Below are positions 8,280-16,729 of a DNA stretch of 64,000 nucleotides, piece by piece. The stretch's first letter is position 1. Every line of letters starts with the position of its first letter. The DNA comes from CAWDDG01 sp963801065 (lineage in GTDB: Bacteria > Actinomycetota > Actinomycetes > Jiangellales > Jiangellaceae): the NCBI GenBank assembly GCA_963801065.1, contig CAWDDG010000006.1, positions 62,001 to 126,000 on the forward strand, read 5' to 3'. Position numbers and translations under genes: made by a program. The notes beneath the pieces were generated by a model. That model was not told the origin of the DNA, did not search any database, and worked only from the letters and a program-made list of their open reading frames with translations.

Positions 8280-8371
8280 TCATGCAACTTCTGCGCGACA
8301 CGCCGCCCGCTCCGAGGGGAAGCCCACCAGACTGCGCGGCGTGTCGCGCAGAAGTTGCATGATCAACGCGG
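8271..8371. repeat. Long palindromic repeat, copy A (perfect 35-bp arms)
   Basis: Arms 8271-8305 and 8337-8371 are perfectly complementary over 35 bases, around a 31-base loop. The arm core begins CGTTGATCATGCAACTTCTG and recurs at 25311-25405 and 59082-59154. The element fills the whole gap between the convergent HIT and EF-G2 genes: the HIT stop is inside the left arm and the EF-G2 stop begins two bases beyond the right arm. It could fold as a bidirectional terminator or a cruciform. Confidence 0.95.
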
Positions 8372-8372
8372 G

Positions 8373-10526
8373 TCAGGCGTCTTTGGTCATCGCCTTGGCG
8401 GCGAGATTGTGGGGCATGGGCTCGTAGCGGGCGAACGTCCGGGTGAACGTGCCGGTGCCGTGGCTCATCGCGCGCAGGTCGATGGCGTAGCGGACGATCT
8501 CGGTCTGCGGCACCTCCGCGCGCACGAGAGTGCGACCCTCGCCGACCGGCTCGGTGCCGAGCACGCGCCCGCGGCGGCTGGACAGGTCGCCCATGACGCC
8601 GCCCACGTAGTCATCGGGGACGAGGACGCCGACCTCGTCGACCGGCTCGAGCAGGTTGACCCCGGCGGCGGCCGCCGCCTCCCGCAGGGCCAGACCGCCG
8701 GCGGTCTGGAAGGCCATGTCGGAGGAGTCGACGCTGTGCGCCTTGCCGTCGAACAGGGTGACCCTGAGGTCGACCATGGGGTACCCGGCCGGCGTCGTGC
8801 CACGCTCCATCTGTGCCCGCACGCCCTTCTCGACCGAGGGGATGAACTGCCGCGGCACCGACCCGCCGACGACCTTGTCGACGAACTCGAACCCGGCCCC
8901 CTCGGGCAGGGGCTCCACCTCGACGTCGCACACGGCGTACTGGCCGTGGCCGCCGGACTGCTTGACGTGCCGGCCATGGCCCTTGGCCGAGCCGGCCACG
9001 GTCTCGCGCAGCGGCACCCGCAGATCCGCCTGGTCGACGGCCACGCCGTAGCGGCTGCGCAGGCGGTCCAGCAGCACGTCGGCGTGCGCCTCGCCGATGG
9101 TCCACAGCACCAGCTGATGCGTCTCGGCGTTGTTCTCGATGCGGAGCGTCGGGTCCTCGGCCGCCAACCGCTGCAGGCCCTGGGACAGCTTGTCCTCGTC
9201 GGCCTTGGCGTGGGCGACGATGGCGACGGGCAGCAGGGGCTCGGGCATGTCCCACGGCCGCATCAGCAGCGGGTCGTCCTTGGCCGACAACGTGTCGCCC
9301 GTCTCGGCCCGGGACAGCTTGGCGATCGCGCAGATGTCGCCGGCGGCACAGGCCGAGACCGGCCGTTGGGTCTTGCCGAGCGGGGACGTGACGGCTCCGA
9401 TTCGCTCGTCCTCGTCGTGCTTCTCGTGGCCGCGGTCGGCGAGGAAATGGCCGGACACGTGGACGGTCTGGTCCGGTCGCAGCGTGCCGGAGAAGACCCG
9501 GACCAGGCTGATCCGGCCGACGTAGGCGTCGGTCGTCGTCTTGACGACCTCGGCGAGCAGCGGGCCGCCCGGGTCGCAGGTGAGACCCTCCCGCGTCTTG
9601 CCGACGACGCTGTAGACCTCCGGGATCGGGTGCTCGGTGGGTCCGGGGAAGGCACTGGTGATGATCTCGAGCAGCTCCGCGGTGCCCAGCCCGGTCGCCG
9701 AGCAGACCGGGATCACCGGGTGGAACGACCCCTTCGCGACCGCCTGCTCAAGGTCGTCGATCAGCACCTTCTGGTCGATCTCCTCGCCACTGAGGTAGCG
9801 GTCCATCAGGCTCTCGTCCTCGGACTCCTCGATGACGCCCTCGATCAGCTCGCCGCGTGCCGCCTCGAGCTGGTCGGCGTCGTCGGGCGACGGGTCGGTC
9901 TCGACCCGCTTGCCGCTGCTGTAGTCGAACAGGCGCCCGCTGAGCATGCCGACGAGCCCGTTCGTCGCGCCGTCGGGACCCGCGACCGGAAGGTAGAGGG
10001 GAAGGACCTTCTCACCGAACGCGTCCCGGCAGGCGGCGAGCGTCGCGGCGTAATCGGCGCGAGGGTGGTCGAGCTTGGTGAGCACGACGGCGCGCGGCAT
10101 CCCGACGGCCGCGCACTCCGCCCAGAGCATCCGCGTCGATCCGTCGATCGCCTCGGCGGTCGAGACGACGAACAACGCACAGTCGGCAGCGCGCAGGCCG
10201 GCGCGCAGGTCGCCGACGAAGTCTGCGTATCCGGGGGTGTCGAGGAGGTTGACCTTCACCCCCTCGTGGTTCAGCGGCGCGAGGGAGAGTCCGACCGAGC
10301 GCTGTTGCCGAAGCTCGGCCTCGTCGTGGTCGCTGACCGTGGTGCCGTCCTCGACCCGGCCGGCGCGGTGGATGGTTCCCGTCGCGACCAGCAGGGCCTC
10401 GACGAGGGTTGTCTTGCCTGCTCCGGTGTGGCCGACCAGCACGACGTTCCGCACACCCCGTCCGTCAGTGGCCTGGTCGGCCCCGGGCACTGTGCCGTCG
10501 GCCGCCGCAGGGGTCTTGTCCGCCAT
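8373..10526 (-). CDS. Elongation factor G-like protein EF-G2
   Basis: A 717-aa translational GTPase of the actinobacterial EF-G2 type (FusA2, Rv0120c group), distinct from the main EF-G in the str operon. G1 is GHTGAGKTT (residues 32-40), G3 is DTPGY and G4 is TKLD; EF-G domains II to V follow. The start is supported by AGGAGG on the minus strand. The role of EF-G2 is not settled: it binds GTP, but mycobacterial versions are reported not to replace EF-G in elongation. The gene is monocistronic, divergent from pgsA and convergent with the HIT gene across the palindrome. Confidence 0.92.
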   Translation of the reverse strand: MADKTPAAADGTVPGADQATDGRGVRNVVLVGHTGAGKTTLVEALLVATGTIHRAGRVEDGTTVSDHDEAELRQQRSVGLSLAPLNHEGVKVNLLDTPGYADFVGDLRAGLRAADCALFVVSTAEAIDGSTRMLWAECAAVGMPRAVVLTKLDHPRADYAATLAACRDAFGEKVLPLYLPVAGPDGATNGLVGMLSGRLFDYSSGKRVETDPSPDDADQLEAARGELIEGVIEESEDESLMDRYLSGEEIDQKVLIDDLEQAVAKGSFHPVIPVCSATGLGTAELLEIITSAFPGPTEHPIPEVYSVVGKTREGLTCDPGGPLLAEVVKTTTDAYVGRISLVRVFSGTLRPDQTVHVSGHFLADRGHEKHDEDERIGAVTSPLGKTQRPVSACAAGDICAIAKLSRAETGDTLSAKDDPLLMRPWDMPEPLLPVAIVAHAKADEDKLSQGLQRLAAEDPTLRIENNAETHQLVLWTIGEAHADVLLDRLRSRYGVAVDQADLRVPLRETVAGSAKGHGRHVKQSGGHGQYAVCDVEVEPLPEGAGFEFVDKVVGGSVPRQFIPSVEKGVRAQMERGTTPAGYPMVDLRVTLFDGKAHSVDSSDMAFQTAGGLALREAAAAAGVNLLEPVDEVGVLVPDDYVGGVMGDLSSRRGRVLGTEPVGEGRTLVRAEVPQTEIVRYAIDLRAMSHGTGTFTRTFARYEPMPHNLAAKAMTKDA

Positions 10527-10733
10527 GGCAATCGCCTCCTGAACGTCACGTCCGGAGGCCCCGGTGATGCCGGGACGGCTCCGGCGTACTCACACAACCT
10601 GGTGAAACCACCCTGGCCCGACGCGTCGCGCGACACAAGGGCAGTGGCCCGCCGGCAGGGCCAGGCCCCGGGTCGTAGGACCAGTGTCCGGCGCAACGGG
10701 CATCTGCCATCGGCGAACGCTGGAAGGCGCGGC

Positions 10734-10739
10734 TAGCAT
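10734..10739 (+). promoter_or_regulatory. Probable -10 element of the pgsA-patB-pimA operon
   Basis: TAGCAT, 37 bases before the pgsA ATG, matches TANNNT and gives a leader of about 30 bases. Confidence 0.4.
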
Positions 10740-10776
10740 GGCGCCGCCCGCCGACTGAACGGAGCGCGTACCCAGC

Positions 10777-11394
10777 ATGCTCAACCGCTTCGCCCGTGCG
10801 TTCTTCACGCGCCTGCTCACCCCGGTCGCCAGGGGGCTGCTGCGGCTACGGGTGAGCCCGGACGCGGTGACGATCGTCGGAACCCTCGGCGTCTGCATCG
10901 GGGCGCTCGCCTTCTATCCTCGCGGCGAGTTCCTCGTCGGCACACTCGTCATCACGGCGTTCGTCTTCTCCGACAACGTCGACGGGATCATGGCCCGGCT
11001 CTCGGGGCGGCAGGGCTCGTGGGGCGCATTTCTCGACTCCGTCCTGGACAGGTTCGGCGACGCGGCGATCTTCGCCGGGCTGGCTCTCTGGTTCGCGGGC
11101 AGGGGGGACGACCTGCGGATGGCGTCGCTGTGCCTCGCTTGCCTGGTACTCGGTGCCGTCGTCTCGTACGCGAAAGCGCGGGCCGAGGGGCTGGGCTACA
11201 CCGCGAACGTCGGCATAGCGGAGCGGGCCGACCGGCTGGTCGCCGTCCTCGTGACGACTGGCCTGGTGGGCTGGTTCGACCTGCCGATCGTGGTGCTCGA
11301 GGTGGTGCTCTGGCTGCTCGCGGCGGCAAGTGCCTGGACCGTGCTCCAGCGGGTACGGACGGTGCGCCGGCAGGCCCTGGTCGAGGCGACATGA
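10777..11394 (+). CDS. pgsA: Phosphatidylinositol phosphate synthase (CDP-alcohol phosphatidyltransferase)
   Basis: A 205-aa integral membrane enzyme that joins CDP-diacylglycerol and inositol phosphate, the first step towards phosphatidylinositol and PIMs. The complete CDP-alcohol signature is present: D66-x2-D69-G-x2-A-R, then G83-x3-D87-x3-D91. Several hydrophobic segments follow. It overlaps the next gene by ATGA. The tight coupling to patB and pimA, as in mycobacteria, favours the PIP synthase role over phosphatidylglycerophosphate synthase. Confidence 0.93.
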   Translation: MLNRFARAFFTRLLTPVARGLLRLRVSPDAVTIVGTLGVCIGALAFYPRGEFLVGTLVITAFVFSDNVDGIMARLSGRQGSWGAFLDSVLDRFGDAAIFAGLALWFAGRGDDLRMASLCLACLVLGAVVSYAKARAEGLGYTANVGIAERADRLVAVLVTTGLVGWFDLPIVVLEVVLWLLAAASAWTVLQRVRTVRRQALVEAT

Positions 11395-12341
11395 GCGCGA
11401 ACCTGACAGAGCGGCTCGCCCTGCTCGGGTACACGGCCGGATGGTCGGCTGTGCGGCGTCTGCCCGACCGCGCCGCGTACGCCATGTTCCGGACGGTCGC
11501 CGACCAGGTCTGGCGGCGTCGCGGTCCGAGCGTGCGCCGCCTCGAGGCGAACCTCTCCCGGGCCCTGGGCACGGCCGACGAGGCCGCCGTCCGGGAGGCG
11601 TCCCGCGCCGGGATGCGCTCGTACCTGCGGTACTGGTGCGACGCGTTCCGGCAACCGGACTGGGACACCGACCGGATCGTTTCCCGGATCCGGGTCGAGG
11701 GCGAGGACAACATGCGCGGGCCGCTCGCTGCCGGCCGAGGGGTGGTGGCGGCCCTCCCGCACATGGCCAACTGGGACCACGCAGGCGCCTGGGCGTGCGT
11801 GACCGGTGCGCCCGTCACGACGGTGGCGGAACGGCTCAAGCCGGAACGGCTCTTCGAGCGGTTCGTGGCCTTCCGGGAGGGCCTGGGCATGGAGATCCTG
11901 CCGCTGACGGGCGGCCAGGGCGACGTGTTCGCCACGCTGGCGACCCGCCTGCGCGAGCCCCGGCTGGTGCCGCTGCTCGCCGACCGCGACCTGTCACGGC
12001 GCGGCGTCGACGTCACCCTGTTCGGCGAGGCGACCAGGATGCCTGCCGGCCCGGCGGCACTGGCGCTGCGGACCGGCGCGGCTCTGGTCCCTGTGAGCCT
12101 CTGGTATGAAGGCGACGACCCCGAGCACCGGTTGGTCGTCCGGTTCCACGACGAGTTACCGCCGCCGGTCGATGGCCGCGGCGCGGCGCGCGCCGCGCGC
12201 ATGACCCAGGACCTTGCCGACGAGTTCGGCAGGGGCATCGCGGCCCACCCACACGACTGGCACATGATGCAGCCGCTGTTCCTCGCCGACCTGCCCGAGG
12301 GCGACCCGCGGCGGGTCCTCGCTCGTGAGGCCGGCCGATGA
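11391..12341 (+). CDS. Phosphatidylinositol mannoside acyltransferase (LpxL/HtrB fold)
   Basis: A 316-aa acyltransferase beginning at ATG 11391 (ATGA overlap with pgsA). The catalytic HX4D motif is PHMANWD (His124, Asp129). The fold family is lysophospholipid/Kdo2-lipid A acyltransferase; at this locus the mycobacterial counterpart (Rv2611c, PatA) puts an acyl chain on the mannose of PIM at the inner membrane face. Length is usual. It overlaps pimA by ATGA, so the three PIM genes are strongly coupled. Confidence 0.9.
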   Translation: MSANLTERLALLGYTAGWSAVRRLPDRAAYAMFRTVADQVWRRRGPSVRRLEANLSRALGTADEAAVREASRAGMRSYLRYWCDAFRQPDWDTDRIVSRIRVEGEDNMRGPLAAGRGVVAALPHMANWDHAGAWACVTGAPVTTVAERLKPERLFERFVAFREGLGMEILPLTGGQGDVFATLATRLREPRLVPLLADRDLSRRGVDVTLFGEATRMPAGPAALALRTGAALVPVSLWYEGDDPEHRLVVRFHDELPPPVDGRGAARAARMTQDLADEFGRGIAAHPHDWHMMQPLFLADLPEGDPRRVLAREAGR

Positions 12342-13483
12342 AGGTCGGGATGGTCTGCCCCTACTCCTGGGACATGCCGGGCGGCGTCCAGGTGCACATC
12401 CGCGACCTTGCCGAGGAGTTGATGCGCCGGGGTCACTCGGTGTCGGTGCTGGCAGCCGCCGACGACGACACTCCGGTGCCGCCGTACGTCGTCTCGGCCG
12501 GCCGGGCCGTGCCGATCCACTACAACGGCTCCGTCGCCAGGCTGACCTTCGGGCCGCTCTCGGCATCGCGGGTGCGGCGGTGGCTGTCCGACGGGCGCTT
12601 CGACGTGATCCACGTGCACGAGCCCGCGTCCCCCAGCCTGGGGCTGCTGGCCGTGTGGTGGGCCGACATGCCGGTGGTGGCGACGTTCCACCAGGCCACG
12701 CCGCGGTCCCGGGCGATGAGCGCTGCCTTCGGGATCCTGCAGTCGGCGATGGAGAAGATCTCCGCTCGGATCGCGGTGTCCGATGAGGCACGCACGGTGG
12801 TCGTCCAGCACCTCGGCGGCGACCCCGTGGTGATCCCGAATGGGCTCTACGTCGACCGCTTCACCGGGATTCCGCCGCGTCCCGAATGGCAGGGCGAGGG
12901 GGGCACGCTCTCCTTCCTCGGCCGGCTGGACGAGCCCCGCAAGGGTCTTCCGGTGCTGCTCGAGGCATGGCCGACGATTCACCGCGAGCGTCCCGGCACC
13001 CGGCTCCTCGTCGCGGGCCGGGGTGACGTGGACGAGATCCGGAAGGGGATTCCGGCGGACTGCCGTGACGCCGTGACGTTCCTGGGCGGCGTCAGCGACG
13101 AGGAGAAGGTCGCCATGTTCGCGTCCAGCGACGTGTACGTCGCGCCGCACACCGGTGGTGAGTCGTTCGGGATCGTGCTCGCCGAGGCGATGGCGGCGGG
13201 CACCCCGGTTCTCGCCAGTGAGCTGGTGGCGTTCCGGACCCTCCTCGACGAAGGCCGGTTCGGTGTGCTGATGCCCATCGGCGACGCGGACGCGCTGGCG
13301 AAGTCGGCACTCGACCTGCTGGCGGATCCGGCCGGACGCGACGAGTTGCGCCAAGCGGCCCGGGTCGCTGTGCGCCGCTACGACTGGTCGACCGTCGCCG
13401 ACGAGGTGCTCGCCGTGTACGAGATGGCCGTAGCGGCCGGCACGGGTTATGGCCACGGCCGGTTCCGCCTGCCGGGCCGGTAG
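12338..13483 (+). CDS. pimA: Phosphatidylinositol alpha-mannosyltransferase PimA
   Basis: A 381-aa GT-B, GT4-family glycosyltransferase that moves mannose from GDP-mannose to phosphatidyl-inositol. The N-terminal domain has the MPGGVQVH loop (13-20) and IHVHEP (91-96); the C-terminal domain has GRLDEPRKG (195-203) and the donor-binding motif GGESFGIVLAEAM (273-285). It closes the PIM operon. Its last codon overlaps the -10 element of the following gene. Confidence 0.94.
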   Translation: MKVGMVCPYSWDMPGGVQVHIRDLAEELMRRGHSVSVLAAADDDTPVPPYVVSAGRAVPIHYNGSVARLTFGPLSASRVRRWLSDGRFDVIHVHEPASPSLGLLAVWWADMPVVATFHQATPRSRAMSAAFGILQSAMEKISARIAVSDEARTVVVQHLGGDPVVIPNGLYVDRFTGIPPRPEWQGEGGTLSFLGRLDEPRKGLPVLLEAWPTIHRERPGTRLLVAGRGDVDEIRKGIPADCRDAVTFLGGVSDEEKVAMFASSDVYVAPHTGGESFGIVLAEAMAAGTPVLASELVAFRTLLDEGRFGVLMPIGDADALAKSALDLLADPAGRDELRQAARVAVRRYDWSTVADEVLAVYEMAVAAGTGYGHGRFRLPGR

Positions 13484-13494
13484 GTTCCCTCGTC
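13481..13494 (+). promoter_or_regulatory. Leaderless-type promoter for the gene at 13495
   Basis: TAGGTT (13481-13486, including the pimA stop) is followed by 8 bases and then GTG. This is the usual spacing for a leaderless actinobacterial transcript. No ribosome site precedes the GTG. Confidence 0.4.
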
Positions 13495-14019
13495 GTGGAG
13501 TGGGTCGTCGCCGCTGTCGTGCTGCTGCTCGGCCTCTATCTCACCTGGACGGCCAACCGGCTCGATCGGCTGCACTGGCGGGTGGACGCGTCCCGAGCCG
13601 TGCTCGACGCTCAACTGCTGCGCCGGTCGGGTGCCGCCCTCGACCTCGCCAGCGGCGGACTGCTCGACCCGGCGAGCGCTGTGCTCATCGCCGACGCCGC
13701 ATCGCGTGCTCGGACTGTCGACGAGTCCGGCCGCGAGCAGGCCGAGAGCGACCTGACCGAGGCGCTGGGCGCCGCGTTGGCCGACCCGGCGTACACGGCG
13801 TCCCTCCGCTCACAGGAGGGTGCCACGGCCGCGTTGGACGAGCTCGGCGCTGCGTTCCGGCGCGCCGGCCACGCCCGGCGGTTCTACAACGACACGGTCC
13901 GGGCCGCGCGCCGGTTACGGCGCAAGGTGCTCGTGCGCTGGCTCGGCCTGGCGGGTCGTGCCCCCTGGCCCGAGACCGTGGAGCTCGACGACGAGGTCCC
14001 GCGCGGCCTCGAAGCCTGA
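13495..14019 (+). CDS. Membrane-anchored LemA-like hypothetical protein
   Basis: A 174-aa protein with one N-terminal transmembrane helix (about residues 3-20), then a helical, Ala/Arg-rich body. The segment NRLDRLHWRVDASRAVLDAQ and the later ARRFYNDTVRAAR echo the LemA family (NRLVRLRNRVDxAWxQIDVQL, ARRFYNDAV), so I call it LemA-like; the central region is too divergent to be sure. Function of LemA proteins is not well defined. It follows pimA, where mycobacteria carry other genes. Confidence 0.6.
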   Translation: MEWVVAAVVLLLGLYLTWTANRLDRLHWRVDASRAVLDAQLLRRSGAALDLASGGLLDPASAVLIADAASRARTVDESGREQAESDLTEALGAALADPAYTASLRSQEGATAALDELGAAFRRAGHARRFYNDTVRAARRLRRKVLVRWLGLAGRAPWPETVELDDEVPRGLEA

Positions 14020-14039
14020 CCGCGGGACGCCCGCGGCCG

Positions 14040-14109
14040 GCGTGGCACGCTGCGGCGTCCCACAAATCGCCTATAACGCCCGCGACTGCGACGGCACAGC
14101 GTGCCACGC
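14040..14109. repeat. Intergenic inverted repeat with TGGCACGCTG arms (second copy)
   Basis: Perfect 13-base arms GCGTGGCACGCTG (14040-14052) and its complement (14097-14109) around a 44-base loop. The arm core is shared with the element at 3233-3297; a further GGCGTGCCA lies just downstream near 14120. It separates the LemA-like gene from pdxS. Confidence 0.7.
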
Positions 14110-14241
14110 ACGGCGGTCTGGCGTGCCACCTGGAATCTGCGCGTGCAAGGCTCCGGCTCGAAGGGCGTCGCCATGATGGCGCCCGCGGCGGGGCCTACCA
14201 TGGAGGTGTAACCACTCAACGCCCCTGTCACGAGGTTCACC

Positions 14242-15147
14242 ATGTCCGAGCAGCCGACCGCCAGCCCTGAGACCGGAACCGCGCGGGTCAAGCGCGGGAT
14301 GGCCGAGATGCTCAAGGGTGGCGTGATCATGGATGTCGTCACGTCTGAGCAGGCGAAGATCGCAGAGGACGCAGGCGCGGTGGCCGTGATGGCCCTGGAG
14401 CGGGTGCCGGCCGACATCCGGGCGCAGGGTGGCGTGTCGCGGATGAGCGACCCGGACATGATCGACGGCATCATCAAGGCGGTGTCGATCCCGGTCATGG
14501 CCAAGGCCAGGATCGGGCATTTCGTCGAGGCCCAGGTGCTCCAGAGCCTGGGCGTCGACTACGTCGACGAGTCCGAGGTGCTGACCCCCGCCGACTACGC
14601 GAACCACATCGACAAGTGGCAGTTCACGGTGCCGTTCGTGTGCGGCGCGACCAACCTGGGCGAGGCGCTACGGCGCATCACCGAGGGCGCGGCGATGATC
14701 CGGTCCAAGGGCGAAGCCGGCACCGGCGACGTGTCGAACGCGACGACGCACATGCGCCAGATCCGGGCCCAGATCCGCCGGCTGACGTCGCTGCCGGAGG
14801 ACGAGCTGTTCGTGGCGGGCAAGGAGCTGCAGGCTCCGTACGAGCTGGTGCGCGAGGTCGCCGAGGCGGGCAAGCTGCCGGTCGTGCTCTTCACCGCGGG
14901 CGGCATCGCGACGCCGGCCGACGCGGCGATGATGATGCAGCTGGGCGCCGAGGGCGTCTTCGTCGGCTCCGGCATCTTCAAGTCCGGCGACCCGGCGAAG
15001 CGAGCCGAGGCGATCGTCAAGGCGACGACGTTCTACGACGACCCGGACGTGATCGCGAAGGTGTCACGCGGCCTGGGCGAGGCCATGGTCGGCATCAACC
15101 TCGAGGACGTCCCGGCCCCACACCGCCTCGCCGAGCGCGGCTGGTAG
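14242..15147 (+). CDS. pdxS: Pyridoxal 5'-phosphate synthase, lyase subunit PdxS
   Basis: This 301-aa subunit makes PLP from ribose 5-phosphate, glyceraldehyde 3-phosphate and the ammonia delivered by PdxT. The two catalytic lysines are visible: Lys88 in PVMAKARIGH and Lys156 in MIRSKGEAGTGD. The TAGGIATPADAAMM and GVFVGSGIFKS phosphate-binding segments are intact. Length is typical. It is separated from pdxT by a nested palindrome rather than being directly coupled to it. Confidence 0.97.
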   Translation: MSEQPTASPETGTARVKRGMAEMLKGGVIMDVVTSEQAKIAEDAGAVAVMALERVPADIRAQGGVSRMSDPDMIDGIIKAVSIPVMAKARIGHFVEAQVLQSLGVDYVDESEVLTPADYANHIDKWQFTVPFVCGATNLGEALRRITEGAAMIRSKGEAGTGDVSNATTHMRQIRAQIRRLTSLPEDELFVAGKELQAPYELVREVAEAGKLPVVLFTAGGIATPADAAMMMQLGAEGVFVGSGIFKSGDPAKRAEAIVKATTFYDDPDVIAKVSRGLGEAMVGINLEDVPAPHRLAERGW

Positions 15148-15158
15148 ACCTCTCCAAT

Positions 15159-15240
15159 TGATCACGTTAAGTGGGTCTCTATGGCCGTTACCAGGTCTCG
15201 AGACCGGGTAACGGCCTCAAACGCCCACTTAACGTGATCA
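15159..15240. repeat. Nested intergenic palindrome between pdxS and pdxT
   Basis: Three nested complementary layers are visible: outer arms 15159-15175/15224-15240 (17 bp, TGATCACGTTAAGTGGG), middle arms 15183-15192/15207-15216 (GGCCGTTACC), and a central perfect palindrome GGTCTCGAGACC at 15194-15205. The unpaired joints are only a few bases. It would form a very stable hairpin, and may end pdxS transcripts or lower pdxT expression. Confidence 0.9.
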
Positions 15241-15267
15241 TTTGACGGGCGAAGGAGTACGGCGAAC

Positions 15268-15873
15268 GTGAGCGAACCCGTTGTCGGTGTGCTTGCCGTC
15301 CAGGGCGACGTACGCGAACACACGACCGCGCTGCGAGAGTGCGGCGCTGCCGTCCTCACCGTGCGGCGCCCGACCGAGGTCGAGCGGGTCGACGCCCTGG
15401 TCATTCCGGGTGGCGAGTCGACGACGATGGACAAGCTGGTTCGGGCCTTCGACCTGTACGAGCCGCTGCGCGAGCGGATCAAGCGGGGGATGCCGGTATT
15501 CGGGTCGTGCGCCGGGATGATCATGCTGGCAGACCGGATCGCCGACGGAACCGCCGACCAGCGCACGCTCGGCGGGATGGACGTGACCGTTCGGCGCAAC
15601 GCATTCGGCCGGCAGGTCGAGTCCTTCGAGACCGACCTCGACGTGGCCGTGTTCGGACAGGGGCCGCCGCTGCATGCCGTGTTCATCCGGGCGCCATGGG
15701 TGGAGGACGCGGGCCCGGGCGTCGACGTTCTCGCGACCGTAGCTGCGGGTCCTGCCGCCGGTAGGATCGTCGCCGTCCGCCAGGCAGCCCTGCTCGCCAC
15801 GGCCTTCCATCCCGAGCTCACCGGCGACCTGCGCGTGCACCGGCTGTTCCTCGACATGGTGAAGGAGATCTGA
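15268..15873 (+). CDS. pdxT: Pyridoxal 5'-phosphate synthase, glutaminase subunit PdxT
   Basis: A 201-aa class I glutamine amidotransferase supplying ammonia to PdxS. The glutamine-binding GGEST is at residues 48-52, the nucleophile is Cys81 in GSCAGM, and the His181/Glu183 pair is in FHPEL. GTG start with AAGGAG upstream. The next gene, yebC, begins 4 bases after the stop, so pdxT and yebC are likely co-transcribed. Confidence 0.96.
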   Translation: MSEPVVGVLAVQGDVREHTTALRECGAAVLTVRRPTEVERVDALVIPGGESTTMDKLVRAFDLYEPLRERIKRGMPVFGSCAGMIMLADRIADGTADQRTLGGMDVTVRRNAFGRQVESFETDLDVAVFGQGPPLHAVFIRAPWVEDAGPGVDVLATVAAGPAAGRIVAVRQAALLATAFHPELTGDLRVHRLFLDMVKEI

Positions 15874-15877
15874 CCCG

Positions 15878-16639
15878 ATGTCCGGCCACTCCAAGTGGGC
15901 GACGACGAAGCACAAGAAGGCCGTCGTCGACGCGAGGCGGGGCAAGCTCTTCGCCAAGCTGATCAAGAACATCGAGGTCGCGGCGCGTACCGGCGGCCCG
16001 GACCCCGCGGGCAACCCGACGCTCTACGACGCCATCCAGAAGGCGAAGAAGTCGTCGGTCCCCAACGACAACATCGATCGTGCGGTCAAGCGAGGCTCGG
16101 GCGCCGAAGCCGGCGGCGCTGAGTACCAGTCGATCACCTACGAGGGGTACGGCCCGAACGGCGTCGCGGTCCTCGTCGAGTGTCTGACCGACAACCGCAA
16201 TCGGGCCGCGGCGGAGGTGCGGATCGCCATGACGCGCAACGGCGGCTCGATGGCCGACCCGGGATCGGTGGCGTACTTGTTCAACCGCAAGGGCGTCGTG
16301 GTCGTGCCGCGCCAGCAGGACGGCCGTGAGGTCAGCGAGGACGATCTGCTCGAGGTGGTCCTGGACGCCGGCGCGGAGGATGTCGAGGACCTCGGCGAGG
16401 CGTTCGAGGTCCAGTCCGATGCGAGCGATCTGGTCGCCGTCCGGACGGCCATCCAGAAGGCCAGCATCGACTACGAGTCGGCGGAGTCGTCGTGGGTGCC
16501 CTCTGTCACCGTGCCACTCGACGAGGACGGCGCGCGTAGGATCTTCCGGCTGATCGAGGCGCTCGAGGACAGTGACGACGTCCAGGACGTGTTCGCGAAC
16601 TACGACGTCTCCGACGACGTCATGGAGAGAGTCGGCTGA
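15878..16639 (+). CDS. YebC/PmpR-family regulatory protein
   Basis: A 253-aa protein with the invariant opening SGHSKWATTKHKK and the PDPAGNPTLYDAIQKAKK segment of the YebC family. Members are described as DNA-binding regulators, and recently as factors helping ribosomes through difficult sequences; which applies here is not known. It lies between pdxT and ruvC, its usual actinobacterial position. Length is normal. Confidence 0.93.
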   Translation: MSGHSKWATTKHKKAVVDARRGKLFAKLIKNIEVAARTGGPDPAGNPTLYDAIQKAKKSSVPNDNIDRAVKRGSGAEAGGAEYQSITYEGYGPNGVAVLVECLTDNRNRAAAEVRIAMTRNGGSMADPGSVAYLFNRKGVVVVPRQQDGREVSEDDLLEVVLDAGAEDVEDLGEAFEVQSDASDLVAVRTAIQKASIDYESAESSWVPSVTVPLDEDGARRIFRLIEALEDSDDVQDVFANYDVSDDVMERVG

Positions 16640-16686
16640 CCGACATCTGCGGCGCGTCGTGTCGCCGTCCATGGTGGAACCGCCGG

Positions 16687-16712
16687 TAGCGTGTCGTCCG
16701 AACAGGTGTTCG
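16687..16712 (+). promoter_or_regulatory. LexA (SOS) box and -10 element ahead of ruvCAB
   Basis: CGAACAGGTGTTCG at 16699-16712 is a perfect dyad of the CGAAC-N4-GTTCG type bound by actinobacterial LexA. A TANNNT -10 (TAGCGT, 16687-16692) lies seven bases upstream, so the box would cover the transcription start. The ruvC ATG is 17 bases after the box. Confidence 0.75.
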
Positions 16713-16729
16713 GGCGAAGGGGCGGCGCA

